This document shows, piece by piece, positions 15,068 to 23,856 of a stretch of 64,000 nt of DNA. Location of the stretch: contig JAFQBA010000023.1 in assembly GCA_017416845.1 (NCBI GenBank), positions 1 through 64,000 of the forward strand. The letters run 5' to 3'. The stretch comes from Clostridia bacterium (GTDB lineage Bacteria > Bacillota > Clostridia > UMGS1810). Numbering within the stretch: the stretch's first letter is position 1; every line of letters starts with the position of its first letter. The notes under the pieces were generated by a model that did no database searches, had not been told where the DNA came from, and worked only from the letters and a program-made list of their open reading frames with translations. Both the position numbers and the translations under genes were made by a program.

Positions 15068-17512
15068 ATGGAATCAAGATTTACCGATAAATCCCGTTCA
15101 GCTCTTCGCTTTGCTCATGAAATTGCCGGAGAAACAGGCAGCAATTTTGTGGGAAGTGAACATATTATCGCGGGTATACTCAGAGAAGGTAGCTCAACGG
15201 CAGCCAAAGTCATGGAAGAAATGGGAATAAAATGTGATGAATTTATAACGAGAATTATTGCTCAGGATAATAAGTCATCAAATATGCCAGTACTCGGAAC
15301 AGCTCTTCCTATTACTCCAAGGTGTAAAACGGTTCTTGAAATGAGCTTTAATGAAGCAAAAAAAACCGGTTCGTTACTTATTGCTCCCGAACATATCATA
15401 TTGGCTATTCTTCGTGAGGGACACAGTGTTGGTGTTAAAATTCTTGCAAGCTTTGAAATAGACCCCAACGAATTGGCAAGTCGAATGTTTGAAGGAATAG
15501 AAATTTCACACCCTTCAGGCGGAAACGAAAAAAATTCATCGGATTCCGGGATTAATAACAATCTGTCGCAGTTTGGTACCGATCTTACTCAAATGGCTAA
15601 GGAAAGCAAATTTGATCCCATTGTCGGAAGAGACAAAGAAATAGAGCGAGTTATACAGATTCTTTCCAGACGTACCAAGAATAATCCATGTTTAATCGGA
15701 GAACCCGGTGTCGGAAAAACAGCTGTAGCGGAAGGGCTAGCTCAGAAAATTGCATCGGGAGAAATTCCTGAAATATTAAAGAACAAGAAAATATTTTCTC
15801 TTGATCTTTCTTCAATGATAGCCGGTACAAAATATCGCGGTGAGTTTGAGGAACGTATAAAGAAAGCTCTCGATGAGGTAAAAAAAGACAGCGGAATAAT
15901 TCTTTTCATAGATGAAGTTCACACCCTTATAGGTGCCGGCGCTGCTGAGGGAGCAATGGATGCGGCAAATATTCTTAAGCCTCTTCTTGCAAGGGGAGAA
16001 CTCCAGCTCATCGGTGCTACAACTCTTGATGAGTATAGAAAAAATATTGAAAAGGATGCGGCACTGGAGCGTCGTTTTCAGCCTGTTACGGTAGGTGAGC
16101 CGACTGTTGATGAAACCATAGAAATATTAAAGGGCATTCGTGAAAAGTATGAAAGCCACCACAAGGTTACGATTCTTGATGAAGCCATTGAAAGCGCTGC
16201 AAAGTTATCTGCAAGATATATAACAGACAGATTCCTTCCGGATAAGGCAATCGATCTCATTGATGAGGCATCTTCCAAAATTCGTCTGAAAGCTTTTACT
16301 GCTCCCCCTGAAATCAAGAATATTGAAGAGGCTCTCAAAGATGCTTCGGCAAAAAAACGTGAAGCTATTGAAGCTCAGAATTTTGAAACAGCTGCAACAT
16401 TGCGCGATGAGGAAGAAAAACTAAGACATGAGCTTGAGGAGAAAAAGAAAGAGTGGGAAAAGAACAATTCCAAGGAAGAGTTGTGTGTAACTGAGGATGA
16501 TATTTGTGATATTATTTCCGACTGGACATCGATTCCCGTAAAAAAACTTGCTCTTGAAGAACAAGAAAGACTGAAAAATATGGAATCGATACTCCACAAA
16601 CGCGTTATTGGTCAGGACGAGGCTGTAGTTGCAGTATCTAAAGCAATACGCCGCGGCAGAGTCGGACTTAAGGATCCAAAACGACCAACCGGATCATTTA
16701 TCTTCCTCGGGCCTACAGGTGTTGGTAAAACAGAGCTTTGCAAAGCTTTGGCAGAGTCTATTTTCGGCGATGAAAATGCTATTATACGTATAGATATGAG
16801 TGAGTATATGGATAAGCATAATGTGTCACGTCTGGTTGGCTCACCTCCCGGGTTTGTAGGATATGAAGAAGGTGGACAGCTTACCGAAAAAGTAAGAAGA
16901 AAACCATATTCTGTTGTACTTTTTGATGAAATAGAAAAGGCACATCCCGATGTTTTCAATATTCTACTGCAAATACTTGATGACGGAGTTCTTACCGATT
17001 CCCAGGGCAGAAAGATTGATTTTAAAAATACCGTTGTTATAATGACATCAAATATTGGTGCACGACTTATTACCGAAAAAGCGAAAAACTCACTTGGATT
17101 TGGGACATCATCAGAAAGCGCTGACAGTGATTACGAGTCAATCAGACAAAAAGTCCTTGGCGAACTCAAAAATATATTCAGACCTGAGCTGTTGAATCGA
17201 ATAGATGAAACAATAGTATTTCATAAGCTTACTAAAGAAGATATCAAACAGATTACTGTTATTATGACTGAAGGTCTGAAAAAAAGAATGGAAGCTCTTG
17301 GATATACGCTTACCCTAACCGACAAAGCCATAGAGCATCTTTCAGAAGCCGGATTTGACGAGGTTTATGGTGCAAGACCTCTCAGAAGGGCAATTCAGTC
17401 ACAGGTTGAGGATGCTCTTGCCGATGAAATTCTTACCGGAAGATTTGCGCCCGGAGCAAAGATAACCGTAGATTGTATAGACGGAAAACTCAGCTTTGAT
17501 GGTCAACAATAG
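15068..17512 (+). CDS. clpC: ATP-dependent unfoldase ClpC
   Basis: An 814-residue AAA+ unfoldase that feeds substrates to ClpP. The N domain (1-140) carries two Clp repeats. The first AAA module has GEPGVGKT and [18 protein letters not shown] domain lies around 420-470. The second module has GPTGVGKTE and ends with the arginine-finger region. An ClpP-binding loop like LGFG is seen near residue 676. Length and order are normal for ClpC. It is the last gene of the CtsR-controlled operon, coupled by a 5-nt gap to mcsB. No clpP gene is in the window. Confidence 0.96.
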   Translation: MESRFTDKSRSALRFAHEIAGETGSNFVGSEHIIAGILREGSSTAAKVMEEMGIKCDEFITRIIAQDNKSSNMPVLGTALPITPRCKTVLEMSFNEAKKTGSLLIAPEHIILAILREGHSVGVKILASFEIDPNELASRMFEGIEISHPSGGNEKNSSDSGINNNLSQFGTDLTQMAKESKFDPIVGRDKEIERVIQILSRRTKNNPCLIGEPGVGKTAVAEGLAQKIASGEIPEILKNKKIFSLDLSSMIAGTKYRGEFEERIKKALDEVKKDSGIILFIDEVHTLIGAGAAEGAMDAANILKPLLARGELQLIGATTLDEYRKNIEKDAALERRFQPVTVGEPTVDETIEILKGIREKYESHHKVTILDEAIESAAKLSARYITDRFLPDKAIDLIDEASSKIRLKAFTAPPEIKNIEEALKDASAKKREAIEAQNFETAATLRDEEEKLRHELEEKKKEWEKNNSKEELCVTEDDICDIISDWTSIPVKKLALEEQERLKNMESILHKRVIGQDEAVVAVSKAIRRGRVGLKDPKRPTGSFIFLGPTGVGKTELCKALAESIFGDENAIIRIDMSEYMDKHNVSRLVGSPPGFVGYEEGGQLTEKVRRKPYSVVLFDEIEKAHPDVFNILLQILDDGVLTDSQGRKIDFKNTVVIMTSNIGARLITEKAKNSLGFGTSSESADSDYESIRQKVLGELKNIFRPELLNRIDETIVFHKLTKEDIKQITVIMTEGLKKRMEALGYTLTLTDKAIEHLSEAGFDEVYGARPLRRAIQSQVEDALADEILTGRFAPGAKITVDCIDGKLSFDGQQ

Positions 17513-17580
17513 TGATGGTTTTAAAATATAAAATCTGTCATTTGAGTTGTCTTGCTCTCTGACATTTAGTTCACATTAAT

Positions 17581-17617
17581 AAAACGGCTATGCTCATATG
17601 GGCATAGCCGTTTTTTT
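17581..17617. terminator. Bidirectional terminator between clpC and the capsid cassette
   Basis: AAAACGGCTATGC and GCATAGCCGTTTT arms flank a 7-nt loop, with a T-run on the plus side and TTTTATT on the minus side. It ends the heat-shock operon and, from the other strand, the capsid-like cassette. Confidence 0.88.
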
Positions 17618-17662
17618 ACAGAAAACAACAATTATTTAATCGGATAAAAACGTATCTTTATA

Positions 17663-17935
17663 TCAGTTTAACTCGGGAGCATCAGCATTTTTTGCAAGCA
17701 TGGATGCATGCTCTGCAGCGAAGCTGTCCTGAGCCTGGCTGTTTTTAAGTGCTATAGCATATTTTCTGGGGATTTCCACTTCTTTGCCTCTTGGGACAAT
17801 CATTCCCACGCCGTTTACTGCTACAAAGACATCGTCTCTGTATTTATCATTGTCTTTAAAAAGTCTTACGGATACAAGCTCATTATAATAAGCTTTATCT
17901 TTTTTTGCGATTGATTTGTTAGCTTTTTCTGCCAT
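17663..17935 (-). CDS. Small capsid-associated protein, function unknown
   Basis: A 90-residue protein with a lysine-rich start, a beta-rich middle (VSVRLFKDNDKYRDDVFVAVNG) and the pattern VPRGKEVEIPRKYAIALKNS. Proteins with this pattern are, from memory, found directly after N4-gp56-type capsid genes in prophages; the exact role (head decoration or completion) is unknown to me. It has a GAGGT ribosome site and follows the capsid gene by 25 nt. It is the third and last gene of the cassette; a bidirectional terminator lies downstream. Confidence 0.65.
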   Translation of the reverse strand: MAEKANKSIAKKDKAYYNELVSVRLFKDNDKYRDDVFVAVNGVGMIVPRGKEVEIPRKYAIALKNSQAQDSFAAEHASMLAKNADAPELN

Positions 17936-17960
17936 GTTAATACCTCTTTTCTATTTAATA

Positions 17961-18929
17961 TCAGTTTGATCCGCTTTCAAAGCTCGATGCACTTTCAATT
18001 CTTACCATGTAGTTTTCCACCAGTCTCTCCGCTGTTTTTGTTCCCTTCCAGCCGGCAGTAGCTCTCTGGTTGAGAGGATCTGAAGTTCCGCCTGAACCGA
18101 GCTGTTTTACGATATGTGTAAGACCTCCGCCTGCAAGCTCTGTCACGCCGTAAGCGTTTGCACCGAGAACGATAGTGGAATACACGTCTCTTGCATCGGC
18201 ACCTTCAGCTCCAAAGATTTTGGCTTCGGTGCTTTCTACAAAGCGTACACCGCCAAGCTTCCCGATTTCACCTTCGAAAATTTCGGAAGCTGAGCTGTAT
18301 TTATGCACATCAATCCACTCTTCATCACGCATGAGATCATATGCAACGTCGGGGTGGATGATTGCAACATAGCTTCCGTTAATTTTGGGTGCGTTCTGAG
18401 TTTTCAAGAATCTTGCAGCCTTAAATATGTCATCAACGGTAAGCTTGCAGCTTGCATCAAGATCTTCTCTTGCTTCCTTTCCGCCTGAATACATTACGCT
18501 TGTACCACCATTCAAAACTTCTCTGGTTATGGTATCAAGTGTAGAACCTGCTTGAGCGCCGAGAAGCTTTGTGGTTTCAACAAGAGTGTTGTCAATAGCT
18601 GTAAGCATGAGCATATCGGATATAGTTACATAATAACCATACTGCTCAACAGTTGCATCAACCCTTGTAACAGAAAGTGAGCCGCCGTCAGGAGTTATAC
18701 CTTCACTGAGTGGCTCAGTAGCCTTAGAGAATGGCATAAATTTTCTGAACTGAATGGTTTTGCCGCCGTTTTTGGGTATGGGATGTTTCTGACCAAACTG
18801 GTCATGTACAAGATTGGGTTTTGCATTGTCAATGAGATAGTCGCTGTAATAGGTTCTCATTTCCGCAGAAAGTCCGGCATCTGCGGTAGTATTGGGGTTA
18901 GCATCAAATAAGGTTAAATCTAATTTCAT
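17961..18929 (-). CDS. Major capsid protein, N4-gp56 family
   Basis: A 322-residue protein of the N4-gp56 type, an HK97-fold phage major capsid family. Diagnostic stretches are the N-terminal TYYSDYLIDNAKPNLVHDQF, GGKTIQFRKF, QYGYYVTISD and TREVLNGGTSVMY. The C-terminal half has the KINGSYVAIIHPD region, though here it reads APKINGSY. ATG 18929 suits the AAAGGATG site; the ATG at 18938 overlaps it. The gene sits between a scaffold-like gene and a small protein gene, but no portal, terminase, head protease or tail gene is in the flanks. By eye its base composition is somewhat more GC-rich than clpC. It could be a prophage remnant or a domesticated shell. Confidence 0.85.
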   Translation of the reverse strand: MKLDLTLFDANPNTTADAGLSAEMRTYYSDYLIDNAKPNLVHDQFGQKHPIPKNGGKTIQFRKFMPFSKATEPLSEGITPDGGSLSVTRVDATVEQYGYYVTISDMLMLTAIDNTLVETTKLLGAQAGSTLDTITREVLNGGTSVMYSGGKEAREDLDASCKLTVDDIFKAARFLKTQNAPKINGSYVAIIHPDVAYDLMRDEEWIDVHKYSSASEIFEGEIGKLGGVRFVESTEAKIFGAEGADARDVYSTIVLGANAYGVTELAGGGLTHIVKQLGSGGTSDPLNQRATAGWKGTKTAERLVENYMVRIESASSFESGSN

Positions 18930-18948
18930 TTTTTCCATCCTTTCTTAT

Positions 18949-19515
18949 TTAAAATGTTATTGTTTCTCCTCTTGCAACACGGGTTGCGATTTCAGCTCTT
19001 TGAGCGGGGGTGAGCTTTGAAACATCTGTTTTAAAAAGCGCTGTGCTTTTTCCTGACATTCCGTTTTCCAACGGACGTTTTCCGCGGGCTTTGATTGCTT
19101 CAGCAGTTTTTAGCTTGGCATCAGAAACAGCTTTTTCTATAAGGCTTTTGACAATTTCGTCATGATGCATAGCCAGATATGCACTTTTGAGATCTGCGCC
19201 ACCGCGAAGAAGATTTAAAAATGCAGGGTTTTCCGCTTCTGCTTCAAGATTGAAATCAGGATAGTTTTCTTTGAGAAATTCTCCGTCTTTTATCCATGAG
19301 CGTACTGTTTGCTCCATAAGATAGTCATTTTTCTTTTCCGCAAGAGCTTCTTTTATAGCTTTGTTTTCAGCTTCAAGTTCTTCAATGCGTATGCGGAGAG
19401 CATCTGTATCGCTTTCAATGTCTGACTCTTCAGATGGGTGATGCTCAGGAGTTGTCAGAGAGCTAATATCCTTTTCCGTATCTTCGTTTTTAATGATGTT
19501 TCTTTTTAACTTCAT
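18949..19515 (-). CDS. Phage capsid scaffold-like protein
   Basis: A 188-residue, highly charged protein. Residues about 40-65 form a coiled coil (RIRIEELEAENKAIKEALAE). The C-terminal end (KLTPAQRAEIATRVARGE) matches the tail of scaffold proteins encoded before N4-gp56 capsids, as does RPLENGMSG before it. Scaffolds guide capsid assembly through their C-terminal helix and then leave. The gene has an AAAGGATG site and is the first of the cassette, 19 nt before the capsid gene. The N-terminal 40 residues are Ser/Glu/Asp-rich and probably disordered. No protease domain is seen. Confidence 0.7.
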   Translation of the reverse strand: MKLKRNIIKNEDTEKDISSLTTPEHHPSEESDIESDTDALRIRIEELEAENKAIKEALAEKKNDYLMEQTVRSWIKDGEFLKENYPDFNLEAEAENPAFLNLLRGGADLKSAYLAMHHDEIVKSLIEKAVSDAKLKTAEAIKARGKRPLENGMSGKSTALFKTDVSKLTPAQRAEIATRVARGETITF

Positions 19516-19672
19516 TTTTTCATCCTTTCTTTTGCTTGTGCAAAAATATATTTATATGTCGGTCTTTCCCGGCTGCCGGCAAATTCACAAATAAAGGTAT
19601 TTATTACCTGTGACATTGTGTGTTTTTTGTGATTGCAAGAGTATTATATCGCATAACAAGAATTATTTCTCA

Positions 19673-19702
19673 ATTATAATCAAAAAAATGAAAGTGGCTC
19701 AA
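19673..19702 (-). promoter_or_regulatory. Candidate promoter of the capsid cassette
   Basis: On the minus strand TTGAGC (19697-19702), an 18-base spacer and TATAAT (19673-19678), about 160 nt before the scaffold gene. A second TATAAT lies at 19643-19648 with TTGAGA 19 bases upstream. Between them and the gene are small hairpins (AGGTA/TACCT near 19600, TTTGC/GCAAA near 19540). Confidence 0.4.
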
Positions 19703-19789
19703 AAGCTTGCGGCACAATGGGATTAACGGCATCGTCGGTAAAAAATGGCGTTATACATACTTTTTTTGAGGAAAATATGTCAAATATTG

Positions 19790-19818
19790 TTGACATATTT
19801 TCGATTTTTGTGTATAAT
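19790..19818 (+). promoter_or_regulatory. Promoter of the DUF4234 gene
   Basis: Perfect TTGACA at 19790-19795 and TATAAT at 19813-19818, 17-base spacer, divergent from the capsid cassette. Confidence 0.85.
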
Positions 19819-19874
19819 AGTGAAAAATAAACATAGGATTCTATGTTTAAAGTTTTAAGGAAAGGATGATTGGA

Positions 19875-20216
19875 ATGATTCAGAGAAGAGAGATTGCAAC
19901 AGCAGTTATTTTGTCAATCGTAACCTGTGGTATCTACGGAATTTATTGGATGATTAAGATTAATGATGAAGTAAATTATCTCGTAGGTGATGTTCAGGCT
20001 CCCAGTGGTGGCATGGTATTCCTTCTTAGCATTGTAACATGCGGAATTTACAGCTTTATCTGGGCATATAAGATGGGCGAAAAACTCGACTACATCTACA
20101 CCCAAAAGGGTTGGCCTCCTCAGTCAAGAGGCGTAATTTATCTTGTTCTCAGTCTTTTCGGACTTGGTATCGTATCCTATGCACTTATGCAGGATGCACT
20201 CAATAAGTCCCTCTAA
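19875..20216 (+). CDS. DUF4234 family membrane protein
   Basis: A 113-residue membrane protein with three hydrophobic segments. It carries the doubled family pattern SIVTCGIYGIYWMIK and SIVTCGIYSFIWAYK. The function of DUF4234 proteins is unknown. ATG 19875 is preferred because the AAAGGA site at 19861-19866 runs into the earlier ATG at 19866. A consensus promoter precedes it, and another small membrane protein gene follows after 11 nt, so the two are probably cotranscribed. Confidence 0.85.
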   Translation: MIQRREIATAVILSIVTCGIYGIYWMIKINDEVNYLVGDVQAPSGGMVFLLSIVTCGIYSFIWAYKMGEKLDYIYTQKGWPPQSRGVIYLVLSLFGLGIVSYALMQDALNKSL

Positions 20217-20227
20217 TACATAATGAT

Positions 20228-20599
20228 ATGGAGACAAGGCTTTTTTCGCAATTGCGAAAATTGGCTGTCCTGCTTTTGGCAGGAATAGCATATTATATTT
20301 TTGTAATGGTTACCGGTATCAGATTCCCGTGTTTTTTCAAGGAAATCAGCGGGTACGATTGTCCCGGATGCGGAATAACACGTATGCTTATTGCAATAAC
20401 CAAATTTGACTTCAAGGCGGCATTCGGTTATAATCCAGTGCTGTTTGTAACTCTTCCGATTATGCTGATAATATATCTTATTCATCAGATAAGATATATC
20501 CGTACGGGGGAGAGACAGTTGTCATTGCTCATGAAAATTGCAATGATTGTCGAGATTGTTATACTGATTGCTTTTGGTATATTACGGAATATAATATAG
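20228..20599 (+). CDS. DUF2752 family membrane protein
   Basis: A 123-residue protein with about three membrane segments and the family signature CPGCGITR (about residues 44-51). DUF2752 proteins are widespread in bacteria and of unknown function. No good ribosome site precedes ATG 20228, so translation may be coupled to the DUF4234 gene 11 nt upstream. The pair is closed by a terminator and makes a small two-gene membrane-protein operon, a combination often seen in Clostridia (recalled). Confidence 0.85.
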   Translation: METRLFSQLRKLAVLLLAGIAYYIFVMVTGIRFPCFFKEISGYDCPGCGITRMLIAITKFDFKAAFGYNPVLFVTLPIMLIIYLIHQIRYIRTGERQLSLLMKIAMIVEIVILIAFGILRNII

Positions 20600-20615
20600 A
20601 ATTAAATTATTGATT

Positions 20616-20646
20616 AAACCGCACCTGTTTCAGGTGCGGTTTTTTC
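20616..20646 (+). terminator. Terminator of the DUF4234-DUF2752 operon
   Basis: AACCGCACCTG and CAGGTGCGGTT arms with a 3-nt loop and a following T-run. Confidence 0.9.
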
Positions 20647-20657
20647 TGTCTAAAACC

Positions 20658-20686
20658 TTGACTTTTACATATATTTTTTGTATAAT
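20658..20686 (+). promoter_or_regulatory. Promoter of hisS-aspS
   Basis: TTGACT at 20658-20663, a 17-base spacer and TATAAT at 20681-20686. The leader to hisS is only about 60 nt, so no T-box control is present. Confidence 0.7.
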
Positions 20687-20754
20687 ATAATATGTATTTT
20701 TATGTATACTGGTATATAATATTTATTTTTCTATAGAAAGAGGAAGTGACACAC

Positions 20755-22020
20755 ATGCTTACCAAAGCACCTAAAGGTACAATGGACATAAAATCGTCTG
20801 ATTCGTACAAATGGCAATATATTGAAGAAGAAATCAGAAAAATATGCAAGCAGTTTGGGGTTAAAGAAGTCAGAACTCCTGTTTTTGAACACACTGAGCT
20901 GTTTCAGCGCGGAGTGGGAGATACCACCGATGTTGTTGAAAAGGAAATGTACACCTTCAACGATAAAGGTGACAGAAGCATCACCCTTCGCCCGGAAGGA
21001 ACTGCCGGAGCTGTTCGAAGCTTCATTGAACATGGTCTCTTCAATGATCCTCAGCCTACAAAGCTTTTCTATCTCATAAGTTGCTATCGTTATGAAAAAC
21101 CTCAGGCAGGCAGATACAGAGAATTTCACCAGTTCGGTGTGGAATATTTCGGAACACAATCCCCTGCCACTGATGCGGAAATGATTTCCCTTCCATGGAC
21201 ATTATATAAAAGACTGGGACTCAAAAATCTCACTCTTAACCTTAACAGTATAGGTTGTCCCAAATGCAGAAAAGAATATAACGAAAAGCTCAAGGATTAT
21301 TTGAAACCCCACTATGACGAGCTTTGCGAAACATGCAAAAACCGTTATGACAGAAACCCCATGAGAATTCTTGACTGTAAGTCAACAATCTGCAAAAATA
21401 TTGTAAAAAATGCACCGCTTCTCATTGACTGTATTTGCGATGAATGCCGAGATCATTTTGAAAATCTAAAAAAATATCTTACTGCAATGGATATTCCTTT
21501 TGAAATTGATCCGCTTATCGTTCGCGGGCTCGACTACTACACCAAAACCGTGTTTGAAATTACAGCCAAAAACGAAAATTCCAACGGCACAATCTGCGGC
21601 GGCGGTCGCTATGATGGTCTTGTGGAAGAACTTGGCGGCGGATATGTTCCTGCTTCAGGCTTTGCTCTCGGAATGGAAAGACTTCTCCTTACTATGGAAG
21701 AACAGGGTATTGAAATTCCTGATGATAATAAACTTGAAATTTATGTGGGTCACATTGGTGATGAGAACTCATTCTTTGCCCAAAAGCTTGTTATGGAGCT
21801 TCGTGAGCTGGGAATTTCGGCAGATCGTGACCACCTTGGCAGAAGCGTTAAGGCTCAAATGAAATATGCCAACAAGCTTGGAGTGAAATATACCATGATT
21901 CTCGGTGATGACGAAATTTCCGAAAAAAAAGCAAGACTAAAAAATATGGATGAGGGCACAGAAACCGAAATTGTGCTTTCAGCTGATGAAATAGCAAAAC
22001 ACATAACACAAAATGCATAA
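20755..22020 (+). CDS. hisS: Histidyl-tRNA synthetase
   Basis: A 421-residue class II synthetase that charges tRNA-His. Class II motifs are visible: RTPVFEHTELF (motif 1), YRYEKPQAGRYREFHQFGVE (motif 2) and GFALGMERLL (motif 3), plus the histidine-specific GLDYYTKTVFE. The C-terminal anticodon-binding domain covers about 325-420. ATG 20755 is chosen because the AGAGGA site abuts the alternative GTG at 20746. aspS follows after 20 nt, the usual Firmicutes hisS-aspS order. Confidence 0.97.
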   Translation: MLTKAPKGTMDIKSSDSYKWQYIEEEIRKICKQFGVKEVRTPVFEHTELFQRGVGDTTDVVEKEMYTFNDKGDRSITLRPEGTAGAVRSFIEHGLFNDPQPTKLFYLISCYRYEKPQAGRYREFHQFGVEYFGTQSPATDAEMISLPWTLYKRLGLKNLTLNLNSIGCPKCRKEYNEKLKDYLKPHYDELCETCKNRYDRNPMRILDCKSTICKNIVKNAPLLIDCICDECRDHFENLKKYLTAMDIPFEIDPLIVRGLDYYTKTVFEITAKNENSNGTICGGGRYDGLVEELGGGYVPASGFALGMERLLLTMEEQGIEIPDDNKLEIYVGHIGDENSFFAQKLVMELRELGISADRDHLGRSVKAQMKYANKLGVKYTMILGDDEISEKKARLKNMDEGTETEIVLSADEIAKHITQNA

Positions 22021-22040
22021 ACCAAACGGAGGACATAAAA

Positions 22041-23831
22041 ATGGAATTTGAAAAATTAAACGGACTTAAACGCACCCACAAATGTGGTGAACTCACAAAG
22101 GAAGACATTGGCAAAGAAGTTGTTGTCATGGGATTTACCGATTCGGTAAGAAACCTTGGCGGTCTTAACTTCATAAATGTTCGTGATATTTCCGGCGTTA
22201 TTCAGACAGTTTTTTCAACCGACGATGCCGAAATGTATGAAAAAGCGGCAAAGGTAAGAGGTGAATATGTTCTTGCAGTTGTCGGTACAGTTGGTGCAAG
22301 AGGCGAAGCTGCTATCAATCCCAACATGAAAACCGGTGAAATAGAAATTGTTGCAAAAGAGCTTCGCATTCTCTCGGCGGCTAAAACCCCCCCGTTCTAT
22401 ATTGTTGAAAACTCTGACGTTAAAGAGGAACTTCGTCTTCAGTACCGTTATCTTGACCTTCGCCGTCCTGATATGCAAAGAAGAATGCTTCTCAGAAGCA
22501 AGGTTGCAAAAATCGTGAGAGACTATTATGAAGAAAACGGTTTTCTCGAAATCGAAACTCCCATTCTTGTAAAAAGCACTCCCGAAGGCGCCCGTGACTA
22601 TCTTGTGCCAAGCCGTGTGAGAAACGGATGCTTCTATGCACTTCCTCAGTCACCTCAACAGTATAAACAGCTTCTCATGCTTTCCGGCATGGACAGATAT
22701 TTCCAGATTGCAAAGTGTTTTCGTGACGAGGATCTCCGTGCTGACCGTCAGCCTGAATTCACTCAGATTGACCTTGAAATGTCCTTTGTTGAAGAAGACG
22801 ATGTTATGACAGTTAACGAAGGTCTCTTAAAGAGAGTTTTCAAGGAGATTAAAGGTATCGATATCGAAACTCCTTTCCTTCGCATGCCCTATCAGGAAGC
22901 AATGGACCGCTTTGGTTCCGATAAGCCCGACACACGTTTTGGTCTTGAAATTACCGACATTTCAAAGGTTGTTGAAGGCTGTGGCTTCGGTGTGTTCACC
23001 GGTGCTCTCGAAAACGGAGGCAGTGTAAGAGCAATCAATGCCAAAGGTCTCGGTGATCAGATTTCACGTAAAAACATCGATGCCCTCGGTGAGTTTGTTA
23101 AAACCTACAAGGCGAAAGGTCTTGCATGGATAAAGGTTAATCCCGATGGTGTTCAGTCACCAATTGCAAAATTCTTTGAAGAAGATCAGTTAAATGCAAT
23201 CCTTGAAGCTACCGATGCACAGGAAAATGACGTTATCTTCATTGTTGCCGACAAAAACAGCGTTGTTTATGCTTCCCTCGGTGCACTTCGTCTGGAAATT
23301 GCAAAAAGATATGACCTTATCGACAAATCAAAATATAACTTCCTTTGGGTTACCGACTTCCCCCTTCTCGAGTATGATGAAGAAGAAAATCGCTATGTTG
23401 CAATGCACCATCCATTCACAGCTCCCAAGGATGAAGACCTCGCTCTTCTTGACACCAATCCGGGCAAGGTGAGAGCAAAGGCTTATGACATCATCTTAAA
23501 CGGTGTTGAACTTGGCGGCGGAAGTATGAGAATCTATAACTCTGATCTTCAACAGAAAATGTTTGAGGTTATCGGTCTTCCTGCTGAAGAAATCGAAGCA
23601 AGATTTGGCTTCCTCATTGATGCATTCAAATATGGTGCTCCCCCTCATGGCGGTATGGCATATGGCTTCGACAGAATGCTTATGCTTCTTGACGGATGTG
23701 AGTCTATCCGTGACGTTATTGCATTCCCCAAGGTTCAGAATGCTTCTGAGCTTATGACGAATGCACCCGATGTTGTTGATGCAAAACAGCTTGAAGAGCT
23801 TGGCATCGCAATTGTTAAAACTGAGGAATAA
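22041..23831 (+). CDS. aspS: Aspartyl-tRNA synthetase, bacterial type
   Basis: A 596-residue class II synthetase of full bacterial length. It has an N-terminal OB-fold anticodon domain (about 1-105), the catalytic core with FRDEDLRADRQPEFTQID and GGMAYGFDRML, and the bacteria-specific GAD insertion domain (about 285-420). It charges tRNA-Asp; whether it also mischarges tRNA-Asn depends on gatCAB and asnS, which are not in the window. The AACGGAGG site and short gap couple it to hisS. An ABC transporter set begins 25 nt downstream, so read-through is possible. Confidence 0.97.
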   Translation: MEFEKLNGLKRTHKCGELTKEDIGKEVVVMGFTDSVRNLGGLNFINVRDISGVIQTVFSTDDAEMYEKAAKVRGEYVLAVVGTVGARGEAAINPNMKTGEIEIVAKELRILSAAKTPPFYIVENSDVKEELRLQYRYLDLRRPDMQRRMLLRSKVAKIVRDYYEENGFLEIETPILVKSTPEGARDYLVPSRVRNGCFYALPQSPQQYKQLLMLSGMDRYFQIAKCFRDEDLRADRQPEFTQIDLEMSFVEEDDVMTVNEGLLKRVFKEIKGIDIETPFLRMPYQEAMDRFGSDKPDTRFGLEITDISKVVEGCGFGVFTGALENGGSVRAINAKGLGDQISRKNIDALGEFVKTYKAKGLAWIKVNPDGVQSPIAKFFEEDQLNAILEATDAQENDVIFIVADKNSVVYASLGALRLEIAKRYDLIDKSKYNFLWVTDFPLLEYDEEENRYVAMHHPFTAPKDEDLALLDTNPGKVRAKAYDIILNGVELGGGSMRIYNSDLQQKMFEVIGLPAEEIEARFGFLIDAFKYGAPPHGGMAYGFDRMLMLLDGCESIRDVIAFPKVQNASELMTNAPDVVDAKQLEELGIAIVKTEE

Positions 23832-23856
23832 TTCTCTTTGAGAGGAAAATCGGAAA

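Noticed and set aside
16612-16959. Antisense frames inside clpC, rho, ftsK, ygiQ and other conserved genes
   Set aside because: They lie fully inside conserved genes on the opposite strand and lack ribosome sites.
12843-19717. TTGCGGCACAA occurs at 12843-12853 and 19707-19717
   Set aside because: Shared 11-mers are expected by chance many times in 64 kb, and the flanks do not match.
20600-20754. T-box before hisS-aspS
   Set aside because: The leader is about 60 nt and lacks the GGTGGNACCGCG core.
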